IMG/VR virus record: IMGVR_UViG_3300025137_000020
Coordinates: 41,337-105,336 of that record
DNA length: 64,000 nucleotides
Direction: 5' to 3' (one strand)
DNA from: a virus
Shown: positions 31,007 through 38,661 of the stretch, in pieces
Position numbering within the stretch: the first letter of the stretch is position 1
Layout of the letters: every line of letters begins with the position of its first letter
The notes under the pieces: generated by a model
Told to the model about the DNA's origin: nothing
Seen by the model: only the letters and a program-made list of their open reading frames with translations
Databases searched by the model: none
Program-made: the position numbers and the translations under genes

Positions 31007-32506
31007 CTAATAACCTCCACCGCCACCAGAAGGAGCACCGCCACCAGAAGGAGCACCGCCACCACCAGCAGAACCACCTGATGAAAAACCTCCACCACCA
31101 CCAGTAGAAGCAGTAGATATGATTCCATTAGTACTTCCTACCCGAGTAAGACCTTGATTGAGTTTCCGTTTAAATTCTTTTACAAAATCTTCAATTAATT
31201 CAGGCCGGACAATTTTAATTCGACTTTTTTCATCATTCACACGTATTGCTGATTGATAATTACTAACATAATTCATTGGTTCTTGACCTTCTACTGCAAG
31301 TTCATTTCCATATGTTAAGTATTTGTATTCGCCATCAGCGTCAAGATATTGTTTTCGCTGAATACCGTTTAGCATATCATGCGCATTAATTTTATCGTCA
31401 AGATTTGCTGGGTCACCGCCTTGTCTGTAATAATATGCAGGGGCATTTCTTGCTGAAACAAATGAATGTTCTTTACCATCGGCTTGGCGTCTATACGGCT
31501 GAAGACCATACCACTTCATGTTTCCGTTAACGTACCAAGGAGTAAAATAATTTCTAAAAACGTTTAATGCAGCTTGAGTTCTTCCAATAGAAACATCTCT
31601 CGTCTGGTCTTGAAATTCTCTTAGAGGTAAATTATTATAGGCTAGTATATTACCGTCTACAGTAGTTTGGTTAGCTTGGCCAATAATTTGTGTTTCGAAC
31701 CACTCAAATAAATGTTCACACCATTCAACTCTTTCTGCCGTCATAAGATTCTTATAAAACGGACCCGGTTCCATGTGATTCGCACCGTCGCCTTCCCTAT
31801 AACCATTCTCCGAATTTTCTCCTATAATTGGCCAATCGTTAAACGTAAATGACATCGTACCTTGATGTGCCTCGCTAGCCCATGTTCCTAACGCGTTTTG
31901 CTGAAAATTTAAAACGGGGGTTTGTAATAAAGTGTTCTTTAACTCTAATTTAGCATCACCCATGAACAAATTTCTATTAGAAAAATCTTTTAGGTATAAT
32001 TGATTTAGCCCTTGGTCCCATTTTACAATTGAAGCCGTGGAAAAATTTCTATAAACTTTTAAATCTTCGTAAGATAAATCTAAACCCGCTAAGCTATTTG
32101 ATATATGCTCGTATTCTTTAGTTTCGGGGTCATTGTCTTCTTCTAATTGTCCCGTCGCTACAACAATCTTATCTCTAATAACTGGGTTTAACGTAAATAC
32201 GCCAATATTATCATACTCATTTGTAAATTCTGTTTCAATAGAAGAAGAGGCTTGAGGCCAATCATCTAAACCAGCTTTTAAACTTTCATTTATAATAAAG
32301 AACGTCCAATAATAATCTGGTGTACCATATAGCCTTTGCGATAAATTGTCTGGTCTTTCACCATCTCCGACCGTTATCAATCGATACGATGCAATATCAG
32401 AAGCGAGAATGTCATTAACGTCTACGTGGCGGAATAAATCAACAATCGCTTTAGGCTGATTGCCTATTTGTAATTGTGTAAATGGAAATTGGCTGAAAAA
32501 ACTCAT
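31007..32506 (-). CDS. 53: Baseplate wedge gp53-like protein with extended Gly-rich C-terminus
   Basis: Residues about 1-90 match gp53: IVDLFRHVDVNDILASDIASYRLI, then GERPDNLSQRLYGTPDYYWTFFIIN, compared with T4 gp53 RPEELANAIYGNPQLYWVLL. T4 gp53 is 196 aa; this protein is 499 aa. The added middle holds conserved YFTPWYVNGNMKWYGLQPYRR and a second LysM-like or wedge region. The last 30 residues are almost only Gly, Ser, Ala and Pro in short repeats (APSGGG), an unusual flexible tail. It overlaps gp48 by four bases (ATGA). Confidence 0.85.
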   Translation of the reverse strand: MSFFSQFPFTQLQIGNQPKAIVDLFRHVDVNDILASDIASYRLITVGDGERPDNLSQRLYGTPDYYWTFFIINESLKAGLDDWPQASSSIETEFTNEYDNIGVFTLNPVIRDKIVVATGQLEEDNDPETKEYEHISNSLAGLDLSYEDLKVYRNFSTASIVKWDQGLNQLYLKDFSNRNLFMGDAKLELKNTLLQTPVLNFQQNALGTWASEAHQGTMSFTFNDWPIIGENSENGYREGDGANHMEPGPFYKNLMTAERVEWCEHLFEWFETQIIGQANQTTVDGNILAYNNLPLREFQDQTRDVSIGRTQAALNVFRNYFTPWYVNGNMKWYGLQPYRRQADGKEHSFVSARNAPAYYYRQGGDPANLDDKINAHDMLNGIQRKQYLDADGEYKYLTYGNELAVEGQEPMNYVSNYQSAIRVNDEKSRIKIVRPELIEDFVKEFKRKLNQGLTRVGSTNGIISTASTGGGGGFSSGGSAGGGGAPSGGGAPSGGGGGY

Positions 32507-33663
32507 AGTACTCTTTGGTCCTTGTTATATGCTTTGTCGACCCCACCACCACCTTTGACCAGTCCGACATCCGTTTCAACAAATCCTTCTCCATAATTAA
32601 GAGCGGTGGCACGGGATGTTCCTTTATTACTAATGCCCCTTGCATTCATCATATCGTCGTCATCAGCACCTTCAGTACTATATTTTTCAATCATATTGTG
32701 AAGGTTATCGATATCGGTTCTTTCTAGAGCTCTTGCTTCTTGGAATGTCATTGATATATCGACTTCAAGTGGTGCACCATCTACGTGCCATACAGGCGCA
32801 GTAGTATTGAACGTAGAATTAAAATTTTGAAGGTAGCATGCCATGATACCAGGCAAAAATTTATTTGTCATAACACCCTTATCATTAATTCCTGTTAAAA
32901 ATTCAATTTCCCATATAGCAGGATATTGTAAAAAACCAGCAGAATCTGATTTACCTTGATTTAATCTTCCGGCGTACATATATCTTCTAAATCTATGATG
33001 TATATGTCTAATTGCCAATGCTTCTTCTTGACTATCTGCAATCATTTTGAAATTAAAGGTAAAAGAACGAATACCAGACCCTTGGAATGCAGTATTTTGA
33101 AATGGATTAGCAACGATTCGATTTGCAAATGTAACTTTATCTACAAACCCTTCAGCTCCTGCTAACTTAGCTCCAGCAATTCCTAATTTACCTAAGGCCT
33201 GAACAATAGTACCACTTTTAGTAAAATTGCCACCAAGTGAAGCAACACCAGCATCTTTGTTACCTTCTGTTCTATTTAATCCATCACTCAATCCCGCACC
33301 GAACATTCCTAAATCAATAGTAGAAAGCGCTGCATTATCAGCAAATGCGATATTAGCAGGACATGGAAAATATGTAGCTCTTCGTACTAAATTAAATATT
33401 TTTTCTCCACTTTTTTTAATGTCTTCTCGTTCAAAACAAGTAAAGCGAACCTGCGGCCGGGCAGTATTAGAATTTAAATTTAGAGGATATCTTAAGTCCT
33501 CTCTAGATACTACGGTCCTGTCTGGTATTAGAGCGTCAGCTCCTTGGCCTAAAAGATTTCCTTTAGTAATTGCACCTTCTCCAGTTGGTTTGACAGAGGT
33601 TTGCTTGTTCTGGCCAAGCCCGAGTACATCTGAGCCGAAGCTTTGGGAACTCCAACCAGCCAT
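32503..33663 (-). CDS. 48: Baseplate tail-tube cap gp48-like
   Basis: This 386-aa protein carries RSFTFNFKMIADSQEEALAI...RFRRYMYAG and LQYPAIWEIEFLTG, then LEVDISMTFQEARALERTDI, the tube-fold pattern of gp48/gp54 tail-tube caps. T4 gp48 is 364 aa and nucleates the tail tube on the baseplate. It is the first gene of the leftward structural run. The ATG overlaps the stop of a 12-codon leader ORF and has AAAAGGGG as ribosome binding site. Confidence 0.8.
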   Translation of the reverse strand: MAGWSSQSFGSDVLGLGQNKQTSVKPTGEGAITKGNLLGQGADALIPDRTVVSREDLRYPLNLNSNTARPQVRFTCFEREDIKKSGEKIFNLVRRATYFPCPANIAFADNAALSTIDLGMFGAGLSDGLNRTEGNKDAGVASLGGNFTKSGTIVQALGKLGIAGAKLAGAEGFVDKVTFANRIVANPFQNTAFQGSGIRSFTFNFKMIADSQEEALAIRHIHHRFRRYMYAGRLNQGKSDSAGFLQYPAIWEIEFLTGINDKGVMTNKFLPGIMACYLQNFNSTFNTTAPVWHVDGAPLEVDISMTFQEARALERTDIDNLHNMIEKYSTEGADDDDMMNARGISNKGTSRATALNYGEGFVETDVGLVKGGGGVDKAYNKDQRVL

Positions 33664-33701
33664 CAGATTATACCCCTTTTAAACGTTATAAATACCATCA
33701 T
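33663..33701 (-). CDS. Possible 12-codon leader peptide overlapping gp48 start
   Basis: The ATG at 33701 follows the minus-strand late box by exactly five bases and opens MMVFITFKRGII. It ends in TGATG shared with the gp48 start. It also contains the gp48 ribosome binding site, so its translation could couple to gp48. Too short to be sure it is translated. Confidence 0.35.
   Translation of the reverse strand: MMVFITFKRGII
33687..33694 (+). promoter_or_regulatory. Late promoter box for the rightward gp4 operon
   Basis: Perfect TATAAATA on the plus strand, about 30 nt upstream of the gp4 ATG at 33724. The predicted start (about 33700) nearly coincides with that of the opposing minus-strand late promoter. 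Confidence 0.7.
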
Positions 33702-33706
33702 AACTC

Positions 33707-33714
33707 TATTTATA
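33707..33714 (-). promoter_or_regulatory. Late promoter box for the leftward gp48 operon
   Basis: Perfect TATAAATA on the minus strand about 45 nt upstream of gp48. It interlocks with the plus-strand box at 33687-33694, so the two transcripts start at almost the same base and diverge. Confidence 0.7.
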
Positions 33715-33723
33715 AAAAATGTT

Positions 33724-34170
33724 ATGGCATACCGCGGAAAATATAAAGTTAAGAAACCAGAAAAATACGAAGGTGATTTTAAAAATGTAGTGTACCGTTC
33801 TCTTTGGGAAAGACAGTTCTTTAGGTGGTGTGAAGATAATAGCGAAGTAGTTCGTTGGGGTTCTGAAACTGTTGTAATTCCGTATAGATGTAAAACCGAC
33901 AATAAAATGCATCGATATTTTATGGACGTTAAGGTCAAATTTAAAGATGGTAGAACAATACTGGTTGAAATAAAACCTGAAATACAGACAAAACCACCCA
34001 AAAAGGGTTCTCGTAAAACAAAAAAGTATTTGAACGAGGTCATGACTTATATAAAAAATACTTCTAAATGGAATCAGGCCGAAAAGTATTGTGATGCCCG
34101 TGGGTGGGAGTTTAAAATCTTCACAGAAAAAACACTTAAATCGCTTGGTATACGCTTGCTAAACTCATAA
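33724..34170 (+). CDS. 4: Head completion protein gp4 (TnsA-like nuclease fold)
   Basis: This 148-aa protein matches gp4 of T4-like phages: VVYRSLWERQFFRWCEDNSEVVRWGSE, then HRYFMDVKVKFKDGRTILVEIKPEIQTKPP. The Glu of the SLWE helix, the Asp of FMDV and the E-x-K of VEIK suit the restriction-nuclease/TnsA active site known for this family. I chose ATG 33724 (MAYRGKYK) because it lies just after the late box; an in-frame start at 33643 would precede the promoter and overlap gp48. gp4 closes the filled head before tail joining. It is the first gene of the plus-strand operon. Confidence 0.92.
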   Translation: MAYRGKYKVKKPEKYEGDFKNVVYRSLWERQFFRWCEDNSEVVRWGSETVVIPYRCKTDNKMHRYFMDVKVKFKDGRTILVEIKPEIQTKPPKKGSRKTKKYLNEVMTYIKNTSKWNQAEKYCDARGWEFKIFTEKTLKSLGIRLLNS

Positions 34171-34173
34171 ATA
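34166..34173 (+). promoter_or_regulatory. Late-like box (CATAAATA) 5 nt upstream of the next start
   Basis: CATAAATA overlaps the gp4 stop codon and is followed by GAGTT and then ATG. NATAAATA variants are used as late promoters in marine T4-like phages. The spacing to ATG equals that at the PAAR gene. Confidence 0.45.
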
Positions 34174-34178
34174 GAGTT

Positions 34179-34769
34179 ATGGCAACGTCTTTATTAAAAA
34201 AGTTTGAGGGTGGATTATCTTATAATGAGATTGAATCCTATACGTCTAAAGCCCGCACTTGGTATTTAAACGAATTACAAGGTATGCGGATGAATAGACA
34301 AGCTCTGATTAGAGACCCCGAAACAATTAAAAAAGCGAGGCCATTGCCAGGAAGAATGTTCATGTTTTTTTATGACGCTAAGCATAAAGCTACTTTGCCA
34401 TACTACGATCGTTTTCCGCTAATTCTTATGGTTGAATCCGCAGCACCTAAAAAAGGTTTTTACGGTTTAAATTTTCATTACTTAGATTATAGAAAAAGAG
34501 CAATTCTCCTTTCAAGACTTTTACAGTATTCAAATAACAAAAAATACGACGAATCAACTCGATTGAGATTGAGTTATAAATTATTAAAGGGCGCATCTAA
34601 GTTGGCCGCATTCAAACCATGCTTTAAGCACTATTTACCTAGCCAAATAAAAAGCCAAATAAAAATGGTTCCGGCTGATTATTGGGAAACCGCACTATTC
34701 TTTCCGAGTGAACAATTTAAAGGAGCATCAAAAAATGCAGTATTTTCTGATAGTAGGAGACAAATCTAA
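34179..34769 (+). CDS. Probable DNA end protector (gp2-like)
   Basis: This 196-aa protein begins MATSLLKKFEGGLSYNEIES and contains PGRMFMFFYDAKHKATLPYYDRFPLIL, then FYGLNFHYLDYRKRAILLSRLL and AFKPCFKHYLPSQIKSQI. I recall this conserved pattern from T4-like genomes annotated as DNA end protector gp2, which caps packaged DNA ends against RecBCD. The adjacent gp4 supports a head-completion role. It overlaps the next start by one base. The family match is good; the functional name is less certain. Confidence 0.6.
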   Translation: MATSLLKKFEGGLSYNEIESYTSKARTWYLNELQGMRMNRQALIRDPETIKKARPLPGRMFMFFYDAKHKATLPYYDRFPLILMVESAAPKKGFYGLNFHYLDYRKRAILLSRLLQYSNNKKYDESTRLRLSYKLLKGASKLAAFKPCFKHYLPSQIKSQIKMVPADYWETALFFPSEQFKGASKNAVFSDSRRQI

Positions 34770-35464
34770 TGGGATTATTTGATTCAATAAAAAAATTAGC
34801 TAGTAATGGCGGACAGGGCCATCGGGTTGATGACTTAAAAGCTGTTATTGGTAAAAGAGGCGGTATCGCAAAAACCAATCGGTTTGTTGTGATCATGACC
34901 CCACCAGCAGCTACGTTGCTCAATAAAGATTTTAAAGGACTTCTTTTTCAAGGTCTTACTGGTAATTTAGGACTAAATGATTTCTTTAACGACCCACGAG
35001 ATATAGCGATGCTTTGCAGGAGCTGTACATTACCTGGACGCTCAATAAATACTCTAGAATTTCCAAAAGAAGGTTATAAAAATCAGGTAAAATATCCAAC
35101 CTCATATGTAAATGAAGACGTGAGTTTTAATTTTCTGCTAACAAATGATTATTATATGAAAAAGGTTTTTGACGATTGGCAAGCTTTAGTTTTTGACCAA
35201 ACTAATCATACTATTTCTTATAAGACGACTTATACGTCTGATGTTATTATTCAACAATTAGATCAAGATAATAATGTAGTATTTGGCGTAAAATTAAGTA
35301 ATGCATATCCAACAGCAATTAATAGTATTGCATTAGACAATAATCAATCAGACGCGGTTCAAGAACTCCAAGTAACAATGACATACGATGACTTTGCACC
35401 TGAAGGCGCACTAAGTTCTATTGTATCAGGTCTAAAAGAAGTATTAGACTTCAAATTATTTTAA
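34769..35464 (+). CDS. 54: Tail-tube-fold protein, probable baseplate tube initiator gp54-like
   Basis: This 231-aa protein shows the tube fold: TNRFVVIMTPP...CRSCTLPGRSINTLEFPKEGYKNQVKYP, then VSFNFLLTNDYYMKKVFDDWQALV and VQELQVTMTYDDFAPE. The SCTLPGR and T(L/F)Y strand patterns are shared by gp19, gp54 and gp48. Because it is grouped with gp26, gp51 and the tape measure, and gp48 is nearby, gp54 is the best assignment. A second tail-tube subunit is an alternative. Confidence 0.7.
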   Translation: MGLFDSIKKLASNGGQGHRVDDLKAVIGKRGGIAKTNRFVVIMTPPAATLLNKDFKGLLFQGLTGNLGLNDFFNDPRDIAMLCRSCTLPGRSINTLEFPKEGYKNQVKYPTSYVNEDVSFNFLLTNDYYMKKVFDDWQALVFDQTNHTISYKTTYTSDVIIQQLDQDNNVVFGVKLSNAYPTAINSIALDNNQSDAVQELQVTMTYDDFAPEGALSSIVSGLKEVLDFKLF

Positions 35465-35496
35465 CAACAACTAAATTATAAAAGAAAAATTAAATT

Positions 35497-36204
35497 ATGG
35501 CACTACCTAAATTAGAAACCCCTACCTATGAGACAACTATTCCGTCTACAGGTAAGACGATTGAGTATCGACCTTTTCTTGTAAAAGAAGAAAAAATATT
35601 GATGATGGCTCAAGAATCGCAGGACACTGCGCAAGCAATTGGAGCATTGAAAAAAATTATTAGCTCTTGTACGTTTGGAAAGGTCGACCCTAACGAGTTG
35701 ACTACATACGACGCGGAGTTCTTATTTCTTCAATTGCGAATTAAAAGTGTTGGAGAAACTGTTGAATTTCAAATTAAGTGCAGTGATCCAGATTGTGACG
35801 GAATGACTGACGTTATTGTAGACTTAACTCAGGTTGACGTAATAATGCCTGAGGAACCGCCAGTAACTAATATTAAGTTAAATGATAACATCGGTATGAC
35901 ACTTAAAGAAGTTACGCTTAAAGATGCAATAGGTTTATCTGGCAAAGAAATGGAGGATATTACCGGCCTTGTTGCGACAGTAATTGACACAATATACGAC
36001 GACGAAAAGGTCTATAATGTTAAAGACGTACCAAAGAAAGAACTGGCTACATTTATTGATTCGCTTAATCACAATCAACTAGAGCTCGTAACAGAATTTA
36101 TACAGAAGCAACCACAAATTAAAAAGGAAATAAGATATACATGCGTAAAATGCGGTAAAGAAAATGTTATAGTGCTAAGCGGCCTACAGGATTTTTTCGC
36201 CTAG
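35497..36204 (+). CDS. 26: Baseplate hub assembly protein gp26-like (0-frame product)
   Basis: This 235-aa protein has the T4 baseplate-protein pattern: TIPSTGKTIEYRPFLVKEEKILMMAQES, then DAEFLFLQLRIKSVGETVEF and a pair of CxxC-like sites (CSDPDC near 107, CVKCGK near 220) that may bind zinc. T4 gp26 is 208 aa and is needed for hub assembly. Just before its TAG stop the gene contains a T_TTT_TTC slippery heptamer. A -1 shift would join it to a 64-residue gp51-like extension, giving a 298-residue fusion. Confidence 0.85.
   Translation: MALPKLETPTYETTIPSTGKTIEYRPFLVKEEKILMMAQESQDTAQAIGALKKIISSCTFGKVDPNELTTYDAEFLFLQLRIKSVGETVEFQIKCSDPDCDGMTDVIVDLTQVDVIMPEEPPVTNIKLNDNIGMTLKEVTLKDAIGLSGKEMEDITGLVATVIDTIYDDEKVYNVKDVPKKELATFIDSLNHNQLELVTEFIQKQPQIKKEIRYTCVKCGKENVIVLSGLQDFFA
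36192..36198 (+). promoter_or_regulatory. Putative -1 ribosomal frameshift slippery site (T TTT TTC)
   Basis: In the gp26 frame the bases read GAT TTT TTC GCC TAG. The heptamer fits X_XXY_YYZ exactly and lies two codons before the stop. After a -1 slip, reading continues open into the gp51-like frame and stops at 36390-36392. Confidence 0.7.
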
Positions 36205-36392
36205 GCCTTTCACATGATTCATTAACTAATCATTATCAAACTAACTTTTCTATGATGCAGCATCATAAATATAGCTTGACAGAATTAGAAACCATGTTAC
36301 CGTGGGAAAGGCAAATTTACACAACCCTACTCATTCAACACATTAAAGAAGAAAACGATAAAATAGAACAGCAAAATAGAAGCTCTGCCTAA
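36198..36392 (+). CDS. 51: gp51-like baseplate hub assembly segment, reached by -1 frameshift
   Basis: After the slip the frame encodes RLGLSHDSLTNHYQTNFSMM, then QHHKYSLTELETMLPWERQ and IYTTLLIQHIKEEN, ending at TAA. This resembles the short gp51-like segments of marine T4-like phages. T4 gp51 is 249 aa, a catalyst of hub assembly. The only internal ATG (36252) has no clear ribosome binding site, whereas the upstream codons in the same frame still read like protein. A frameshift fusion therefore fits better than independent initiation. The stop overlaps the tape-measure ATG (TAATG). Confidence 0.7.
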   Translation, partial: RLGLSHDSLTNHYQTNFSMMQHHKYSLTELETMLPWERQIYTTLLIQHIKEENDKIEQQNRSSA

Positions 36393-38530
36393 TGGATATA
36401 GACAATATAATCAAAAATAGTAAAACGCTATCGCAATTGACGAAAGATATTTCGAAAATTGCTAAAAATGGCGGCGGTGGCGGTGTGGGTGGAAAGGTCG
36501 CTCAAGGCGCGACAGGAATTAATCGAATTGACCAAAAGATTGATGATGTCAAATCTGCGCTTGGTAATAATACTACGGTTCAGTTTTTTAAAGACCCCGC
36601 CGCAGTGTTAGGGAAAGGAATGAGAGGAGTTATACAACCTTTTACTGACTTTTTGCCAAATATGGTAGATCAGCTTAAAAAATTTAATCCATTTGGTAAT
36701 GGAAGTAATAAAGGAGTAGCTAAATCATTAAGTCGCTTATCAGAAGCTACTGAAAATAATACAAGATTGCTTGAAATCATATCTGGTAATACTTTAAGTG
36801 GAGATGAAATTGCGGGTGGTATGCAAGAAGCATTAGGCCAGACCGTAATGAGAGATTCGGTTAAGCAATTGAATTTACAAGATTCTTCGTTAAAAGAACT
36901 TTCGCTGCTGAGAACGCAATTCGCTGTATTGCCAGACCAAATGATAGGTGTATTAGCTAAACCAATCAATAGTGCTATCGGCGCTTCGATGAAGGGTGTA
37001 AAGAATTTTGGTAATATGCTGTTCAAAAAAGATAAAGGCGAGGAGCAAGTTAAAGGCCTATCGCAGGTTCAGCATGAGCTAGCTCAATTTGGTAAAGTGT
37101 CCAGCAGTGATACTGAAGCAGAAATGCACCAAAAACAATCTCATCACAATGAATTATTGCAGGCTAACAATTCACTTCTTAGTGGTTCAATGGCAGATAA
37201 ACTATCGGCAGAACACCTCCACAATATCGAAAACATTCTATTAGGAGATACTGACGTTAGCCAAGAAAAATTAAAATTTGATATTCGCGAGAGAAGACGA
37301 ATGTTGGCTCAAGACCAAGCGATGGCTGAGTCAAAGCGCGATGATATGACTCGCCAAACCGAGCTGTTCGAGGGCATCGGCGCTAAACTAGAAGCTATTG
37401 GTGATGCTTTAGGCATGGGTGGTGAGAATGGTAAAACCTCTAAAAAAGCAGGCGGTATATTTGATTGGATTAAGAAAAACTTTATGGGCATTGGCGGCGG
37501 ATTACTTGCTGGTGCTACAATTGGCGGTGGTGCTATCAGTGGATTATTCTTAGGAATGATTAATGTACTAACTGAAGGCTTTAGGATTTTGGGACGAAGA
37601 CGAGTAATGGTTACTCGAGGAGCTGGTGTATTAGCTATTATGGGGCTTTCTCTTCTTCCATTCGCGGGGTCTTTAGCTGTATTAAATAAAGCAATGAATG
37701 GATTTACTTTAAAGAAAGTGGGAGTCTTCGCTGCGATGTTAGGAGTCTTAGGAGCAACTATAGCTGGATTCGCGATTGCTATTGCGACTGGCGTTGGTGG
37801 CGTTGCGGTGGCGGGAGCAATTGGTTTATTAGCTCTTTTAGGCGCGGCTTTGCTGCCATTTGGCAAAGCTATTAGTATGGCAGGAGATGGTATTGAACCT
37901 GCAGCCGACTTATTCTCAGCGCTTGCAGCGGTTAAATGGAGTTCTTTCTTTTTAGCTGGCCCAGCATTAAATGCATTAGCTTCTTCTTTAAGAGCCTTTA
38001 AAGGATTGCCCGATATTGCAGGTGATAATTCTTCCGCATTTGGTATGATCGGTGGAATTAGTGACAAAATTACTGCATCATTGCCCAATGCGGCTAAGCC
38101 AATTCAAGATTTTAATACAGCTCTTGCCGGACTCTCTTCTATAAAACTTGACAATAGTATTGGCAATGCTCTAAGTGGAATATATAAAGCTGTAGATAAG
38201 CGAGACTTTCAGAAAAGACTAGAAGCTGCTGGTAAAGGTATGAAATCACTACTAGGTTCTATTAATTCAGAGCTTAACAAGATGGAAGGTCGAGCACTTG
38301 ATAAAGTCATGCAACTATTAAATAGTGGTGAAACGTCTATCGATTTGATTGGGTCAACTAATACTACTGGTGCACAAATGTACGCTGGAAGTGCTATGGG
38401 CCCTAATGGAAATGGAGGGTCATTTATTAATGTTGATAATTCTACTGGTGGTACTAGTACAAATATTCAAGTTACTCAACAGACTCTACCGCACGTTAAT
38501 GATACTACGATGTCATTATTACGCGCATAA
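36392..38530 (+). CDS. 29: Tape measure protein (gp29 position)
   Basis: This 712-aa protein has an N-terminal helical region with a Gly run (residues about 27-35), a Gln/Glu-rich coiled middle, and several long hydrophobic segments between residues about 355 and 560 (GIGGGLLAGATIGGGAISGL, then VLGATIAGFAIAIATGVGG and IGLLALLGAALLPFG). That layout is typical of tape measures, which set tube length and enter the host membrane. T4 gp29 is 590 aa, so a slightly longer tail is expected. It ends the plus-strand operon, facing tRNA-Arg. Confidence 0.85.
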   Translation: MDIDNIIKNSKTLSQLTKDISKIAKNGGGGGVGGKVAQGATGINRIDQKIDDVKSALGNNTTVQFFKDPAAVLGKGMRGVIQPFTDFLPNMVDQLKKFNPFGNGSNKGVAKSLSRLSEATENNTRLLEIISGNTLSGDEIAGGMQEALGQTVMRDSVKQLNLQDSSLKELSLLRTQFAVLPDQMIGVLAKPINSAIGASMKGVKNFGNMLFKKDKGEEQVKGLSQVQHELAQFGKVSSSDTEAEMHQKQSHHNELLQANNSLLSGSMADKLSAEHLHNIENILLGDTDVSQEKLKFDIRERRRMLAQDQAMAESKRDDMTRQTELFEGIGAKLEAIGDALGMGGENGKTSKKAGGIFDWIKKNFMGIGGGLLAGATIGGGAISGLFLGMINVLTEGFRILGRRRVMVTRGAGVLAIMGLSLLPFAGSLAVLNKAMNGFTLKKVGVFAAMLGVLGATIAGFAIAIATGVGGVAVAGAIGLLALLGAALLPFGKAISMAGDGIEPAADLFSALAAVKWSSFFLAGPALNALASSLRAFKGLPDIAGDNSSAFGMIGGISDKITASLPNAAKPIQDFNTALAGLSSIKLDNSIGNALSGIYKAVDKRDFQKRLEAAGKGMKSLLGSINSELNKMEGRALDKVMQLLNSGETSIDLIGSTNTTGAQMYAGSAMGPNGNGGSFINVDNSTGGTSTNIQVTQQTLPHVNDTTMSLLRA

Positions 38531-38537
38531 TATAAAA

Positions 38538-38614
38538 TGGTACTCCGAGCAGGACTCGAACCTGCGACCCACGGTTTAGAAAACCGTTGCTCTATCCAAC
38601 TGAGCTATCGGAGC
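38538..38614 (-). tRNA. tRNA-Arg (anticodon TCT)
   Basis: 77 nt on the minus strand with a 7-bp acceptor stem (GCTCCGA with TCGGAGT), a D-loop containing AGTTGGATAGA, an anticodon loop TTTCTAA giving TCT, and the T-arm GGTTCGAGTCC. The CCA end is encoded. It reads AGA, a codon frequent in this AT-rich genome. It lies beyond the gp32 terminator. Confidence 0.95.
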
Positions 38615-38616
38615 AT

Positions 38617-38644
38617 AAAAAAGGCCACCCCGAAAGATGGCCTT
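38617..38644 (-). terminator. Rho-independent terminator after gp32
   Basis: Perfect 7-bp stem (AAGGCCA with TGGCCTT) and a 10-base loop, followed on the minus strand by six T. It separates the gp32 transcript from tRNA-Arg. There is no T-run on the plus side. Confidence 0.85.
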
Positions 38645-38661
38645 CTCGTTAATTATTCATT

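Noticed and set aside
36264-36271. CATAAATA inside the gp51-like segment as a late promoter for the tape measure
   Set aside because: It falls within coding sequence for a stretch that looks conserved, more than 100 nt from the start; probably chance.
37309-38088. Long minus-strand open frame inside the tape measure gene
   Set aside because: It is antisense to a well-supported gene, has no ribosome binding site, and its Ala/Pro/Ile-rich translation mirrors the Gly/Ala-rich plus-strand code.
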